Counted from the first letter of the stretch, positions 8,682 through 17,169 are shown. The stretch: DNA of 33,277 nucleotides from an uncultured Nocardioidaceae bacterium (GCA_902805855.1 CADCUJ010000043.1:374-33650), one strand, 5' to 3'. A program made the numbers and translations. The notes: generated from the sequence alone by a model not told the origin.

Positions 8682-9773
8682 GTGGGCACCGAGCTGGTCG
8701 ACGCCCCACCCGCGCTGGTGCTCGAGTCGGTGTCCAAGTCGTACGGCGACGTGGTGGCCGCGTCCTCGCTGGGTCTGCGGGCCGCACCGGGGGAGCTGCT
8801 CACGCTGATCGGCCCCTCGGGCTGCGGGAAGTCGACGGTGCTGCGCCTGGTCGCCGGCCTCGAGCGGCCCGACGCCGGCACCATCGAGATCGGCGGCCAG
8901 GTGGTCGCCGGCGCCCGAGGGTGGCAGCCTCCGGAGCGTCGTCGGGCGGGACTGGTCTTCCAGGACCACGCGCTGTTCCCGCACCTGAGCGTGCACGACA
9001 ACGTCGGCTTCGGGCTCGACCGGCTGTCCCGGCGCGACCGCTCGGCCCGGATCGGTGAGGTGCTCGACCTCGTCCGGATGGGGTCACTGGCGTCGCGCTT
9101 CCCACATGAGCTCTCCGGAGGTGAGCAACAGCGCGTGGCGCTCGCACGTGCCCTGGCACCCCGGCCGGTCGTGATGCTCCTCGACGAGCCCTTCTCCAGC
9201 CTGGACGAGAACCTGCGTGCGCAGGTACGCGCGGACACTGTCGCGGTGCTGCGGGAGACGGGTACCACCGCGCTGCTGGTGACCCACGACCAGACCGAGG
9301 CGCTCTCGACCGGCGATCGTGTGGTCGTCATCCGCGACGGGGCCATCGAGCAGGCAGACACTCCGCAACGCGTGTTCGAGTCACCGGCGACCCGGTTCGT
9401 CGCCTCCTTCATGGGGGAAGCGGACTTTCTGCCCGCGAACGTCCACGACGCGCTGTTGACCTGCGAGATCGGAGTGGTCTCGACGGTGCCCGGTTGGGCG
9501 GACTGCGATGTCGACGTGGACGTGGTCCTCCGCCCCCACGAGGTCGCCCTGGCCGCGGACCCGGCCTCGTCGGCCCGGGTGGTGGCCGTGGAGTACCACG
9601 GCGCCTTCGTGCTGCACACGGTGTCCCTCGGCTCCGGCCGCACGCTGCGTTCATGGCAGCCGCACTCGGTGCGTCACCCCGTCGGCACAACGGTGAGCGC
9701 CTCGGTGGCCGCCGGCATCACCCCAACCCTCCTCGTGGGGGACCTGGCGGTCACCTCCCCACCACCTCGCTGA
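8682..9773 (+). CDS. ABC transporter ATP-binding protein (FbpC-like)
   Basis: This 363-residue ATPase has Walker A GPSGCGKST (44-52), Q-loop FQDH (93-96), signature LSGGEQQ (144-150), Walker B VVMLLDEP (163-170) and the switch His in LLVTHDQTEA. The C-terminal ~120 residues form a TOBE-like regulatory domain (LRPHEVAL). It powers the upstream permease. The GTG lies 1 nt after the permease stop. The FbpC/CysA/PotA branch is clear; the iron assignment rests on its neighbours and the upstream iron box. Confidence 0.92.
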   Translation: MGTELVDAPPALVLESVSKSYGDVVAASSLGLRAAPGELLTLIGPSGCGKSTVLRLVAGLERPDAGTIEIGGQVVAGARGWQPPERRRAGLVFQDHALFPHLSVHDNVGFGLDRLSRRDRSARIGEVLDLVRMGSLASRFPHELSGGEQQRVALARALAPRPVVMLLDEPFSSLDENLRAQVRADTVAVLRETGTTALLVTHDQTEALSTGDRVVVIRDGAIEQADTPQRVFESPATRFVASFMGEADFLPANVHDALLTCEIGVVSTVPGWADCDVDVDVVLRPHEVALAADPASSARVVAVEYHGAFVLHTVSLGSGRTLRSWQPHSVRHPVGTTVSASVAAGITPTLLVGDLAVTSPPPR

Positions 9774-9800
9774 CCACCGGAGAAGTCGCCGCGGCTCGTG

Positions 9801-9806
9801 TACGTT
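9801..9806 (+). promoter_or_regulatory. -10 element, leaderless start of the 9814 gene
   Basis: TACGTT is 7 nt before the ATG at 9814. No ribosome site lies between them, which points to a leaderless mRNA. Confidence 0.5.
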
Positions 9807-9813
9807 CGCTGCG

Positions 9814-11073
9814 ATGTCCGTGCCGATGACCTCCGCGAACCCAGCGCTCGACGAGCAGCGGCGCCAGGGACTGCGCCGGATGCGGACGGTGGCGGTGTCC
9901 CTGCTCGTGGCAGCAGCGGTCGTTTACCTGCTCACCCTGGACACAGACGGCTTCCTCGGGTTCGTCAACGCCGGCGCGGAAGCGTCGATGGTCGGCGCGA
10001 TCGCGGACTGGTTCGCGGTCACTGCGCTGTTCAAGCACCCGCTCGGCCTGCCCATCCCGCACACCGCGCTGGTCCCGCGGCGAAAGGACATGCTCGGCCG
10101 CAGCTTGCAGGAGTTCGTCGGCGAGAACTTCCTCGCCGAGGACGTCGTGCGGGACCGGATGCGGGCGGCCCGGGCGAGCCACCGGCTCGGCACTTGGCTG
10201 GTGAACCCGGACAACAGCCGACGCGTCGCCGACGAGGCGGCGAGCCTGCTGCGGGTCGGGCTGTCGCGGCTGCGCGATGAGGACATGACCGCATTCGTCG
10301 AGGAGGCGCTGCTCCCGCGGTTCCTCGAGGAGCCGATCAGCCCGGTGGCCGGCAGCCTGCTGCAGGAGGTCGTCCGCGACGGTGCCCACCACGGGCTGGT
10401 CGACCTGGCGCTCACGGAGGCCCACCGCTGGCTGGTGGAGAACGAGGAAACCTTCACCGACGTGGTCGGCGAGCGGGCACCGTGGTGGGCGCCGGCCACA
10501 CTGAACGAGCGCGTGATCGCGCGCCTGCACCTGGAGGCGGTGCGATGGGTCGCCGACATCCGCGAGGATCCTCTTCACCATGCTCGGTACGCCCTTGACG
10601 ACCTGCTCGGGAAGCTTGCCCAGGACCTGCTGCACGACCCGGCCACCCAGCAGCGCGCGGAGCGCCTCAAGTCACGGGTGCTCGGGCACCCCCAGCTCGT
10701 GACCACGGCGCTGTCGCTGTGGAAGGCGTTCCGCACGGCGCTGCTCGGCTCCCTGGAGGACCCGGAGGGGCCGCTGCGCCGGCGCGGCGTCGCCGAGCTG
10801 GCCCGCTTCGGCGAGCGGCTGGTAGAGGACGAGGCCTTGCAGGAGCGGGCGGACGGCTACGCCGCCGACCTCGCGGTCTTCGCGATCTCCCGGTACGGCG
10901 AGGAGCTGACCACCGTGATCAGCCACACGATCGACCGCTGGGACGGCAAGGAGGCAGCACGCCGCATCGAGCTGCACGTCGGCCGGGACCTGCAGTTCAT
11001 CCGGATCAACGGCACGCTTGTCGGCGGGCTGGTGGGCCTGGCGATCCACACCGTCGCGGTCCTCGCCGCCTGA
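9814..11073 (+). CDS. DUF445 family membrane-associated protein
   Basis: This 419-residue protein has the DUF445 N-terminal signature: a hydrophobic segment (about residues 27-45) followed by GAIADWFAVTALFKHPLG, PIPHTALVPRRKDMLG and GENFLAEDVV. A second hydrophobic segment closes the protein (VGGLVGLAIHTVAVL), giving a membrane-anchored protein with a large soluble helical middle, as in YjiN/YheB relatives. The molecular function of DUF445 is not established. The gene is monocistronic or leads into the zinc-ribbon gene 28 nt downstream, which has its own -10. Confidence 0.88.
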   Translation: MSVPMTSANPALDEQRRQGLRRMRTVAVSLLVAAAVVYLLTLDTDGFLGFVNAGAEASMVGAIADWFAVTALFKHPLGLPIPHTALVPRRKDMLGRSLQEFVGENFLAEDVVRDRMRAARASHRLGTWLVNPDNSRRVADEAASLLRVGLSRLRDEDMTAFVEEALLPRFLEEPISPVAGSLLQEVVRDGAHHGLVDLALTEAHRWLVENEETFTDVVGERAPWWAPATLNERVIARLHLEAVRWVADIREDPLHHARYALDDLLGKLAQDLLHDPATQQRAERLKSRVLGHPQLVTTALSLWKAFRTALLGSLEDPEGPLRRRGVAELARFGERLVEDEALQERADGYAADLAVFAISRYGEELTTVISHTIDRWDGKEAARRIELHVGRDLQFIRINGTLVGGLVGLAIHTVAVLAA

Positions 11074-11089
11074 CCGCTGCCGGACCCCG

Positions 11090-11095
11090 TAGGTT
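11090..11095 (+). promoter_or_regulatory. -10 element, leaderless start of the 11102 gene
   Basis: TAGGTT sits 6 nt before the ATG at 11102, the spacing expected for a leaderless transcript. Confidence 0.55.
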
Positions 11096-11101
11096 GAGTC
11101 C

Positions 11102-11413
11102 ATGAAGTGCCCCATCGACGACACCGTCCTGCAGATGAGCGAGCGGCAGGGCATCGAGATCGACTACTGCCCGCAATGTCGTGGCGTGTGGCTCGACCGC
11201 GGCGAGCTGGACAAGATCATCGACCGCGCCGACGTACCTCCCCAGCGGACGCAGGCCCCGAGCGGGTCACCTCCTGCCTACGAGCACCGTGAGGCCGACC
11301 CCTACCGGCAGGAGTCGTACGGCGACCGCTCTCACGGCCAACGTCGCCAGCACAGCGGCGACCACACGAAGAGGCGCAAGGAGTCGTTCCTCGGCGAGCT
11401 GTTCGACTTCTGA
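11102..11413 (+). CDS. Zinc-ribbon (zf-TFIIB type) small protein
   Basis: This 103-residue protein starts MKCPID and contains IDYCPQCRGVWLDRGELDKII, the classic zf-TFIIB fold with two Cys pairs (C3 plus C22/C25; the partner of C3 is not in the usual CxxC spacing, as MKCPIDDT replaces CPxC). The C-terminal half is His/Arg/Gln-rich and likely disordered, ending KRRKESFLGELFDF, a short conserved-looking tail. Proteins of this kind are widespread with no fixed role; nucleic-acid or protein binding is inference. The S4-domain gene follows after 17 nt, so they may share a transcript. Confidence 0.85.
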   Translation: MKCPIDDTVLQMSERQGIEIDYCPQCRGVWLDRGELDKIIDRADVPPQRTQAPSGSPPAYEHREADPYRQESYGDRSHGQRRQHSGDHTKRRKESFLGELFDF

Positions 11414-11430
11414 GCACTCAGGAGAGCACG

Positions 11431-11652
11431 TTGTCCGAGCCACGCGCGGTCGAGATCCGGGAGGAGTCGATCCGTCTGGGGCAGTTCCTGAAGCTCGCCG
11501 ACCTCGTCGACAGCGGGTCCGAGGCCAAGCCGCTGCTCGAGCAGGGACTCGTCACCGTCAACGGTGAGGTGGAGACCCGGCGCGGACGCCGGCTGCGGCA
11601 CGGTGACGTGGTCGCGGTCGGTGCCGCTCGCTGCCGGGTCGCGGGGCCCTAG
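11431..11652 (+). CDS. S4-domain RNA-binding protein
   Basis: This 73-residue protein is one S4 RNA-binding domain, with IRLGQFLKLADLVDSG, EAKPLLEQGLVTVNGEVE and RRGRRLRHGDVV, like E. coli YbcJ. Such proteins bind structured RNA, often rRNA. The TTG start is chosen because AGGAG is 6 nt upstream and the domain begins right after. The final TAG overlaps the stop of a convergent gene (shared CTAG), so the two genes abut with no terminator between. Confidence 0.87.
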   Translation: MSEPRAVEIREESIRLGQFLKLADLVDSGSEAKPLLEQGLVTVNGEVETRRGRRLRHGDVVAVGAARCRVAGP

Positions 11653-11879
11653 GTCGGGTCAGTCCTCCGCGCGGACCGCTCGAAGCCGGGGCAGGCGAGC
11701 ACAGGCAGCGCGGGGTAACGGACCAGGCGCTCGTCCCAGGCTGCCCTGAGGCACCGGACGTAGGCGGTCGCACGCCTGGTGACGTTGAGCTTCGCGTGCA
11801 CGCAGGCGCGACAACATCCCGCCTCGGCACCGGTCCTGGACCAGTCCAGGTCACGTCCTGGACCGTCCCCGACGCTCAT
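11649..11879 (-). CDS. Small Cys-rich conserved protein
   Basis: This 76-residue protein begins MSVGDGPGRDLDW. It has the pattern CCRACVHAKLNVTRRATAYV, then RCLRAAWDERLVRYPALPV and LACPGFE. The spaced Cys residues and the 'RYPxLPV...CxGFE' ending match a small family seen in many actinobacteria, as far as I recall, with no known function; a metal site is plausible. The ATG at 11879 is chosen over the longer frame because the upstream extension overlaps the CBS gene and is Ser-rich nonsense. The ribosome site is weak. It lies just downstream of the CBS gene on the same strand. Confidence 0.65.
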   Translation of the reverse strand: MSVGDGPGRDLDWSRTGAEAGCCRACVHAKLNVTRRATAYVRCLRAAWDERLVRYPALPVLACPGFERSARRTDPT

Positions 11880-11898
11880 CGCGGTAGCTCGACCCGGC

Positions 11899-12336
11899 TC
11901 AGGTCTGCGAGCGCTGGACGTAGGAGTCGAGCTGGTCACGCTCGAACTCGAGCTCACTCATCCGGCTCTTCACCACGTCACCGATGCTGATGATGCCGGT
12001 CAACCTCTCGCCCTCGACGACCGGGACATGCCGGATACGACGCTCGGTCATCAGCTGCATCAGGCCGATGACCGCATCCTCGGGCTTGCAGGTGGCCACG
12101 TCGACGGTCATGATCTCCGACACCGCAGAGTCGAGAGCAGAGTCGTCCTCGTGCAGGCGACGCACCACGTCCCGTTCCGAGACGATGCCCTCGACCCGGC
12201 TGCCGTCGCTGCTCACGATCAGGGCACCGACGTTGTGCTCGGCCAGCGCCGCCACCAGGTCGCGAACCGTCGCATCCGGGCGGACGGTGATCACGTCCGA
12301 GCTGGCCTTGGCAGAGAGCACCTGGTTGATCCGCAT
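11899..12336 (-). CDS. CBS-pair domain protein
   Basis: This 145-residue protein consists of two CBS motifs. The first is around residues 8-60 (VLSAKASSDVITVRPDATVRD, then VSSDGSRVEGIVSERDVV). The second is around 73-130 (MTVDVATCKPEDAVIGLMQ, RRIRHVPVVEGERLTGIISIGDVV). CBS pairs bind adenine nucleotides and act as energy or redox sensors; a stand-alone pair like mycobacterial Hrp1-type proteins fits. The ATG has a strong GAGGAGG site. It is divergent from the membrane-protein gene at 12413. Confidence 0.92.
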   Translation of the reverse strand: MRINQVLSAKASSDVITVRPDATVRDLVAALAEHNVGALIVSSDGSRVEGIVSERDVVRRLHEDDSALDSAVSEIMTVDVATCKPEDAVIGLMQLMTERRIRHVPVVEGERLTGIISIGDVVKSRMSELEFERDQLDSYVQRSQT

Positions 12337-12412
12337 CGATCCTCCTCGCCGCGACAGTCGGTTGCCAGCAGGCTATTACAACGCAGGACCGCAGGGGTGG
12401 TTTGATTGCGCC

Positions 12413-13177
12413 GTGCACGGCGAGAACCGCATCGGCCCGGTGGCGTGCGTGGCGATGATGGGCTGGCTCTCCCTGGTGCTCTGGCTGGACTCCGGCGGCG
12501 GCCTGTGGCTGCAACGAGGCCTGGGGCTGCTCACCTGGGTCGTGCTGCTGCTCGGCCTCCGCCAGGTGAGCCCGGTCGTGCGGGCGCAGACGGCGGTGGT
12601 GGTGGCTTTCGCCACGCTGGTGGAGTTCGTCTTCAGCCCCACCCTGGAGGTCTACCTCTACCGCTTCGACAACGTGCCCATGTACGTGCCGCCCGGCCAC
12701 GGTCTGGTCTACCTCTCGGCGTTCGCGCTGGGCCACAGCCGCTTCGTGGAACGCCACCTGAGGGCCTGCCTCGCGGCAGTACTGGTGCTCGGTGGTGCGT
12801 GGGCCGGACACGGGCTCTTCCTGGCGGAGCGCCCGGACGCTCTGGGTGCCTTCTGGTACGCCTGCCTGGTCGGCTTCTTGGTCTGGGGCCCGTCCAAGCA
12901 GGTGTACGTCGGCGCGTTCGCCGCCGTGAGCTACCTCGAGCTGCTGGGGACCCAGCTCGGCACCTGGGTCTGGCAGACGCACGACCCCACCGGCTGGGTC
13001 TCCATCGGCAACCCGCCCTCGGGCGCTGCCGGAGGCTACGGATGGTTCGACCTGGCCGGGCTACTCGTGGCGCCGTACCTGCTGCGCGTGTTCAGCTCCC
13101 GCCGTCCGGGCCTGGTGGACGCTCCGACCCCGGACCGGCTGACTGCTCCGCCGGCTGGGCCCGTCGACGTGCGCTGA
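12413..13177 (+). CDS. Integral membrane protein of unknown function
   Basis: This 254-residue protein has about seven hydrophobic segments spread over its length. Distinct motifs are FVFSPTLEVYLYRFDNVPMYVPPGHGLVYL and SKQVYVGAFAAVSYLELLGTQ. Acidic and aromatic residues recur inside or beside the membrane segments, suggesting a transporter or membrane enzyme rather than a simple anchor. I do not recognise the family. The GTG is chosen because the frame upstream runs through the divergent CBS promoter region; a weak TTTGAT lies 6 nt before it. The last 86 nt overlap the 3' end of hisN on the other strand. Confidence 0.75.
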   Translation: MHGENRIGPVACVAMMGWLSLVLWLDSGGGLWLQRGLGLLTWVVLLLGLRQVSPVVRAQTAVVVAFATLVEFVFSPTLEVYLYRFDNVPMYVPPGHGLVYLSAFALGHSRFVERHLRACLAAVLVLGGAWAGHGLFLAERPDALGAFWYACLVGFLVWGPSKQVYVGAFAAVSYLELLGTQLGTWVWQTHDPTGWVSIGNPPSGAAGGYGWFDLAGLLVAPYLLRVFSSRRPGLVDAPTPDRLTAPPAGPVDVR

Positions 13178-14021
13178 GGTCGTGCAGCCGACCCGCCGGC
13201 GGTGGTTGCGTGTCCGGGTCCGTGTCGTCGTCGGGCAGCGAACCCAGGAACGCGAGCACCCGGTCGTGCAGCCGCCCGTTGCTGGCCAGTGCGTTCCCGC
13301 CCAACGGCCCCGGGGTGCCGTCGAGCGAGGTGAACCGGCCGCCCGCCTCGCGCACGATGACGTCGAGCGCCGCCATGTCGTGCACCGCAAGCTCGGGCTC
13401 AGCGGCGATGTCGACGGCTCCCTCGGCCACCAGCATGTAGGACCAGAAGTCGCCGTAGGCACGCGTGCGCCAACACCGCCGGGACAGCGCCAGCACGTCC
13501 TCGAGCCGGTCTCGCTGCTCCCAGCCGCCCAGAGAGGCGTAGGAGAACGACGCCTCCTCGAGCTGCGCCACGTCGGAGACCCGGCACTCCGTCGCGCGCA
13601 GCAGGGACTTGCCGGTCCAGGCGCCGCTGCCCTTCGCCGCCCACCAGCGGCGGTTCAGCTGCGGAGCGGACACCACGCCGACCACCACCTCGTCCTGGAC
13701 CATCAGCGCGATCAACGTGGCCCACACCGGCACTCCGCGGACGAAGTTCTTGGTGCCGTCGATCGGGTCCACCACCCACCGGCGCTGACCGAACCCGGAC
13801 GAGCCGTACTCCTCGCCCAGCACCGCGTCACGTGGCCGGGCTCGTGAGAGCGTGCGCCGGATGCCTTCCTCGACCGACTCGTCCGCGTCGGTGACCGGGG
13901 ACAGGTCCGGCTTGTTGACCACGTGCAGGTCGAGCGCCTTGTACCGGCTGGCGGTCAGCGAGTCCGCGTCGTCGGCGAGCACGTGCGCCAGCCTCAGGTC
14001 GTCGGTGAAGTTCGTGGCCAT
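13092..14021 (-). CDS. hisN: Histidinol-phosphatase / inositol monophosphatase family
   Basis: This 309-residue enzyme of the IMPase family has the metal-binding GEEYGS (69-74), WVVDPIDGTKNFVRG (82-96) and HDMAALDVIVREAGG (214-228, second Asp of the site). The close match of its N-terminal half (DLRLAHVLADDADSLT, KPDLSPVTDADESVE) to actinobacterial HisN suggests dephosphorylation of histidinol phosphate in histidine synthesis, although related proteins act on inositol or other phosphates. Residues beyond about 262 form a Pro/Arg-rich extension encoded opposite the end of the membrane-protein gene. The ATG has no ribosome site but follows a -10 by 7 nt. Confidence 0.88.
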   Translation of the reverse strand: MATNFTDDLRLAHVLADDADSLTASRYKALDLHVVNKPDLSPVTDADESVEEGIRRTLSRARPRDAVLGEEYGSSGFGQRRWVVDPIDGTKNFVRGVPVWATLIALMVQDEVVVGVVSAPQLNRRWWAAKGSGAWTGKSLLRATECRVSDVAQLEEASFSYASLGGWEQRDRLEDVLALSRRCWRTRAYGDFWSYMLVAEGAVDIAAEPELAVHDMAALDVIVREAGGRFTSLDGTPGPLGGNALASNGRLHDRVLAFLGSLPDDDTDPDTQPPPAGRLHDLSARRRAQPAEQSAGPGSERPPGPDGGS

Positions 14022-14028
14022 GGCCCAC

Positions 14029-14034
14029 AGGCTA
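14029..14034 (-). promoter_or_regulatory. -10 element, leaderless start of hisN
   Basis: On the minus strand TAGCCT stands 7 nt before the ATG at 14021, which fits a leaderless transcript. Confidence 0.5.
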
Positions 14035-14047
14035 TGCCCCGCGGTGC

Positions 14048-15082
14048 TCAGTCGCTGTCCCCGCGCTCACGGCTCGCGAGCAGCCTGCGGAAGGAGTCCA
14101 CCCGCTCCCGCTCGGTCTGTCCGGACTCGATCGCGCCGTCCAGCGCGCACTCCGGCTCCTGCCAACCGTGGCGGCAACCGCGCGGGCAGTCTCCGGTCAG
14201 TCGGGCCAGGTCCGGGAAGGCCCCGATCAGGTGTCGCGGGTCGACGTGGGCCAAGCCGAAGGACCGGATGCCGGGGGTGTCCACGATCCAGCCGCTCGCC
14301 GACCCCGCCGTCGGAGGCAGCCGCAGCATCAGCACCGACGTCGAGGTGTGCCTGCCCCGGCCGGTGGTTGCGTTCACCGCGCCGATCGCGCGCGACGCTC
14401 CGGGGACCAAGGCGTTGACCAGGGTCGACTTGCCGACGCCGCTGTGCCCGACGAGCACGCTGATCCTGCCCGCCAGCCGCTGCCGGACCTCGGACACCTC
14501 CTGACCCCGCTGGGTCACCACGAAGGGCACGCCGAGTGGGCGGTAGATCGACAACAACGTCTCCGGATCCCGCAGATCGGGCTTGGTCAGGCACAGCAAC
14601 GGCTCCAGCCCGGCGTCGTAGGCGGCCACCAGCGCTCGGTCGATCAGCCTGGGGCGTGGCTCGGGGTCGGCGAGAGCTGCCACGACCACCAGCTGGTCGG
14701 CGTTCGCCACGATGACCCGCTCGACGGGGTCGTCGTCGTCGGCAGTACGGCGGAGCACGGTGCGCCGCTCCACGACCTCCACGATCCGCGCCAGCGTGCC
14801 GTCCGAACCGCTCACGTCGCCCACGAGGCGGACCCGGTCACCGACCACGACGCCCTTGCGTCCGAGCGGACGTGACTTCATCGCGGTCACCGCGCGGTCG
14901 GCATCCCCCGGGGCGCCCTCCGGGTCGGTGACCAGGCAGCCGAATCTGCCGCGGTCCACGGTGACCACCATCGCTTCGAGCGCGTCGTGATAGCTGGGCC
15001 GGTCCTTGGTGCGTGGCCTCGTGCTTCGTCGTGGACGGTCGAACCGCCTGTGGTCGTCGTAGTCGCGTCCCCGCGCCTCCAC
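14048..15082 (-). CDS. rsgA: Ribosome small-subunit maturation GTPase RsgA
   Basis: This 344-residue circularly permuted GTPase has an N-terminal OB-fold (about 40-115). The G motifs follow in permuted order: G4 TKPD (166-169), G1 GHSGVGKST (212-220), G2 Thr in GRGRHTST, and G3 DTPG (268-271). The zinc site is C299, C303, H305 and C312 near the C-terminus. The family acts in late 30S assembly as a checkpoint on the decoding centre. The GTG start immediately follows the aroA TAG with no gap, so it is translated from the aroA mRNA; aroA-rsgA adjacency is common in actinobacteria. Confidence 0.95.
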   Translation of the reverse strand: MEARGRDYDDHRRFDRPRRSTRPRTKDRPSYHDALEAMVVTVDRGRFGCLVTDPEGAPGDADRAVTAMKSRPLGRKGVVVGDRVRLVGDVSGSDGTLARIVEVVERRTVLRRTADDDDPVERVIVANADQLVVVAALADPEPRPRLIDRALVAAYDAGLEPLLCLTKPDLRDPETLLSIYRPLGVPFVVTQRGQEVSEVRQRLAGRISVLVGHSGVGKSTLVNALVPGASRAIGAVNATTGRGRHTSTSVLMLRLPPTAGSASGWIVDTPGIRSFGLAHVDPRHLIGAFPDLARLTGDCPRGCRHGWQEPECALDGAIESGQTERERVDSFRRLLASRERGDSD

Positions 15083-16360
15083 CTAGATGATCCTCGACCA
15101 GGAGTCGGCGAAGTCGGGGTAGGTCTTCGCCGTCGTGGCGACGTCCTCGACCAGCACGCCGTCGACGGCCAGTCCGAGGATGACCCCTGCCTGCGCCATC
15201 CGGTGGTCCGCGTAGGTCCGGAACACCCCGCCGTGCATCGTCGCCGGGCGGATGTCGAGCCCGTCGTCGCTCTCGGTCACGTCGGCGCCGAGACCGCTCA
15301 GCTCGGTGGCGAGCGCATGCAGCCGGTCGGTCTCGTGTCCGCGGATGTGCGCCACCCCGCGCAGCCGTGACGGCGACTTGGCCAGGGCACACAGGGCAGC
15401 GACGACGGGAGTGAGCTCACCGACGTCGTGCAAGTCGTGGTCGATGCCCTCGAGCGCACCGGTGCCGGTGACGGTGAGCCCTTCGTCGGAGAGCTCGACG
15501 CCGCCCCCCATCGCTGCCGCGAGGCCACGGAGCCGGTCCCCGGCCTGGGTGGTACGCCGAGGCCAACCCCGGACCGTCACCCGGCCGCCGGTGACGAGGG
15601 CGGCGGCCACGAACGGTCCCGCGTTGGACAGATCCGGCTCGATCGTCACGTCGACCGCTCGGATCGGTCCCGACGGCACCCGCCACCGGTCCGGCTCGGT
15701 GTCGTCGACCTCGACGCCGTGTCGGCGCAGCTGCTCGAGGGTCATCTCGACGTGGGGCAGGGAGGGGATCGGCGAGCCCTGGTGGCGTACGTCGACCCCG
15801 TCGGCGTACCTGGCACCGGCCAGCAGCAGGCCCGACAGGATCTGGCTGGACGCCGACGCATCCAGCACGACCGTTCCCCCTTGCACGCGGCCACTGCCGA
15901 CGACCGCGAACGGCAACGTCCCACGACCCTCGTCCTCGACGGTCACACCGAAGGCCCGCAGCGCGTCGAGTGCCTCGGCCATCGGTCGGGATCGAGCATG
16001 CGGGTCCCCGTCGAAGGCGATCCGGCCGTTCGCCAGCGCGGCCACCGGTGGTACGAAGCGCATCACGGTCCCGGCCAGGCCGCAGTCGATCGTCGCCGGT
16101 CCGCGCAGAACCCCTGGGCGCACCGACCAGTCGGCGCCGGCCGTGTCCACGTCGACCCCCAGCGAGCGCAGGGCGGACGCCATCAGGTCGGTGTCCCGGG
16201 AGCGCAGTGCATCGCGCACCACCGACGGCCCGTCGCTGAGGGCAGCGAGCACCAGGGCTCGGTTGGTCAGCGACTTCGACCCGGGGAGGGACACCGTCGC
16301 CAAGATCGGCTGCTCGGCCTTCGGCGCTGGCCAGGCAGGGGTCTGGGGCGACTCGGTCAT
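15083..16360 (-). CDS. aroA: 3-phosphoshikimate 1-carboxyvinyltransferase (EPSP synthase)
   Basis: This 425-residue enzyme of the shikimate pathway joins shikimate-3-phosphate and PEP. It shows the N-terminal [17 protein letters not shown] (25-41), [12 protein letters not shown] (94-105, where the usual Asn-Ala-Gly-Thr is Leu-Ala-Gly-Thr as in other actinobacterial enzymes), [11 protein letters not shown] (118-128) and [17 protein letters not shown] in place of the RxKESDR motif. The length is normal and nothing is missing. It is the first gene of the aroA-rsgA operon, with a leaderless-type promoter 7 nt upstream. Confidence 0.96.
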   Translation of the reverse strand: MTESPQTPAWPAPKAEQPILATVSLPGSKSLTNRALVLAALSDGPSVVRDALRSRDTDLMASALRSLGVDVDTAGADWSVRPGVLRGPATIDCGLAGTVMRFVPPVAALANGRIAFDGDPHARSRPMAEALDALRAFGVTVEDEGRGTLPFAVVGSGRVQGGTVVLDASASSQILSGLLLAGARYADGVDVRHQGSPIPSLPHVEMTLEQLRRHGVEVDDTEPDRWRVPSGPIRAVDVTIEPDLSNAGPFVAAALVTGGRVTVRGWPRRTTQAGDRLRGLAAAMGGGVELSDEGLTVTGTGALEGIDHDLHDVGELTPVVAALCALAKSPSRLRGVAHIRGHETDRLHALATELSGLGADVTESDDGLDIRPATMHGGVFRTYADHRMAQAGVILGLAVDGVLVEDVATTAKTYPDFADSWSRII

Positions 16361-16367
16361 CGGATCG

Positions 16368-16373
16368 AGGCTA
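16368..16373 (-). promoter_or_regulatory. -10 element, leaderless start of aroA
   Basis: On the minus strand TAGCCT is 7 nt before the aroA ATG (16360). There is no ribosome site, so the aroA-rsgA mRNA is probably leaderless. Confidence 0.55.
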
Positions 16374-16385
16374 GCCCCGGTTCGC

Positions 16386-16931
16386 TCAGCTGCGAACGCT
16401 CTTGGCCGCCAGCTTGGCCTCCCGCCGGGCCGCCTTGCTCAAGTGACGGGTCTCTCGGCGGGCGTCGGAGGCCGCTCGCCGCGCGCGCCAGGCCAGGCCC
16501 GGCTTGCCTTCGGTGTCGACGCTCGCCAGCATCAGACCGCCGAGCATCGAGAGGTTCTTGAAGAAGTGGGCCTGCTGGTTGGCCTTCAACGTCGGGTCGG
16601 ACTCCTGCCAGAACCGGTGGCCAGCGACCGTGGTCGGCACCAGCGTGGTGGCCAGAGCAAAAGAGGAGAGCCGCGGCGCGCGTCCGGTCGCCAGGGTGAA
16701 GCCGGCGACGATGTGCACCGCTGCGTTGATCTTCACCCAGGTCGCCGGCTCCTTCGGCAAGGACAGGCCCGGCGAGACCTTGTCCGCAAGCCGCTGGCCA
16801 GCAGGCAGCATCTTGTCGACCACGGGCTTGGCCTGCTGGGCCGCCCAGTCCTGGTTGCGGAGCGAGCTGACCCCGCCGGCGAGGAACATGGAGGCGAGCA
16901 GGGGACGGGCGAGGAGTCTGCTGGGCGTCAT
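16386..16931 (-). CDS. DoxX family membrane protein
   Basis: This 181-residue protein starts [24 protein letters not shown], the DoxX N-terminal membrane segment. It continues with three more hydrophobic stretches ([58 protein letters not shown]) typical of the DoxX four-helix fold. The C-terminal ~35 residues are very basic (Arg/Lys/Ala) and cytosolic. DoxX proteins are linked to thiol and oxidative stress in mycobacteria. The frame is open further upstream to 17033, but that extension is Pro/Cys-rich and non-homologous, so the ATG at 16931 is preferred. Confidence 0.85.
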   Translation of the reverse strand: MTPSRLLARPLLASMFLAGGVSSLRNQDWAAQQAKPVVDKMLPAGQRLADKVSPGLSLPKEPATWVKINAAVHIVAGFTLATGRAPRLSSFALATTLVPTTVAGHRFWQESDPTLKANQQAHFFKNLSMLGGLMLASVDTEGKPGLAWRARRAASDARRETRHLSKAARREAKLAAKSVRS

Positions 16932-17102
16932 GAGGCAATTCTTACCCCGCAGCGAGGTGGTTACGCCTCGTGCCGGGTCGGCTGCCCGGCGGCATGGGTC
17001 GAACGGACCAGCCTGGGGCCCGGGGCATGACACGAGTGAGTCATCTTTGGCGAGCCTCGGTCACAAGTGCGTCGGGCTCTGACAGGTTCGGGGGGTATGT
17101 CT

Positions 17103-17122
17103 GCCCAGGCATCCGCCTGGGC
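17103..17122 (-). terminator. GC-rich hairpin downstream of the ECF sigma gene
   Basis: GCCCAGGC, a 4-nt loop and GCCTGGGC form a perfect 8-bp stem. It lies ~110 nt past the stop of the minus-strand sigma gene. There is no T-run, as is common in high-GC terminators. Confidence 0.45.
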
Positions 17123-17145
17123 GGCCGCTGTCTGTCGGGCATCAT

Positions 17146-17169
17146 CCGGCCCCTTGGGAGGGGGGCCGG
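17146..17169 (-). terminator. Second GC-rich hairpin downstream of the ECF sigma gene
   Basis: CCGGCCCC and GGGGCCGG form a perfect 8-bp stem around an 8-nt loop, 64 nt past the sigma gene's stop. With the neighbouring hairpin it makes a plausible tandem terminator. Confidence 0.45.

Noticed and set aside
7526-9643. 705-codon minus-strand ORF
   Set aside because: It lies opposite the permease and ATPase genes, which have full domain signatures; its sequence is low-complexity Arg/Ser/Pro, typical of antisense frames in high-GC DNA.
15252-17030. 592-codon plus-strand ORF
   Set aside because: It covers aroA and the DoxX gene in antisense and has no recognisable domain.
16932-17033. N-terminal extension of the DoxX protein
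   Set aside because: The extra 34 residues are Pro/Cys/Arg-rich and precede the usual DoxX start; the ATG at 16931 begins the membrane segment.
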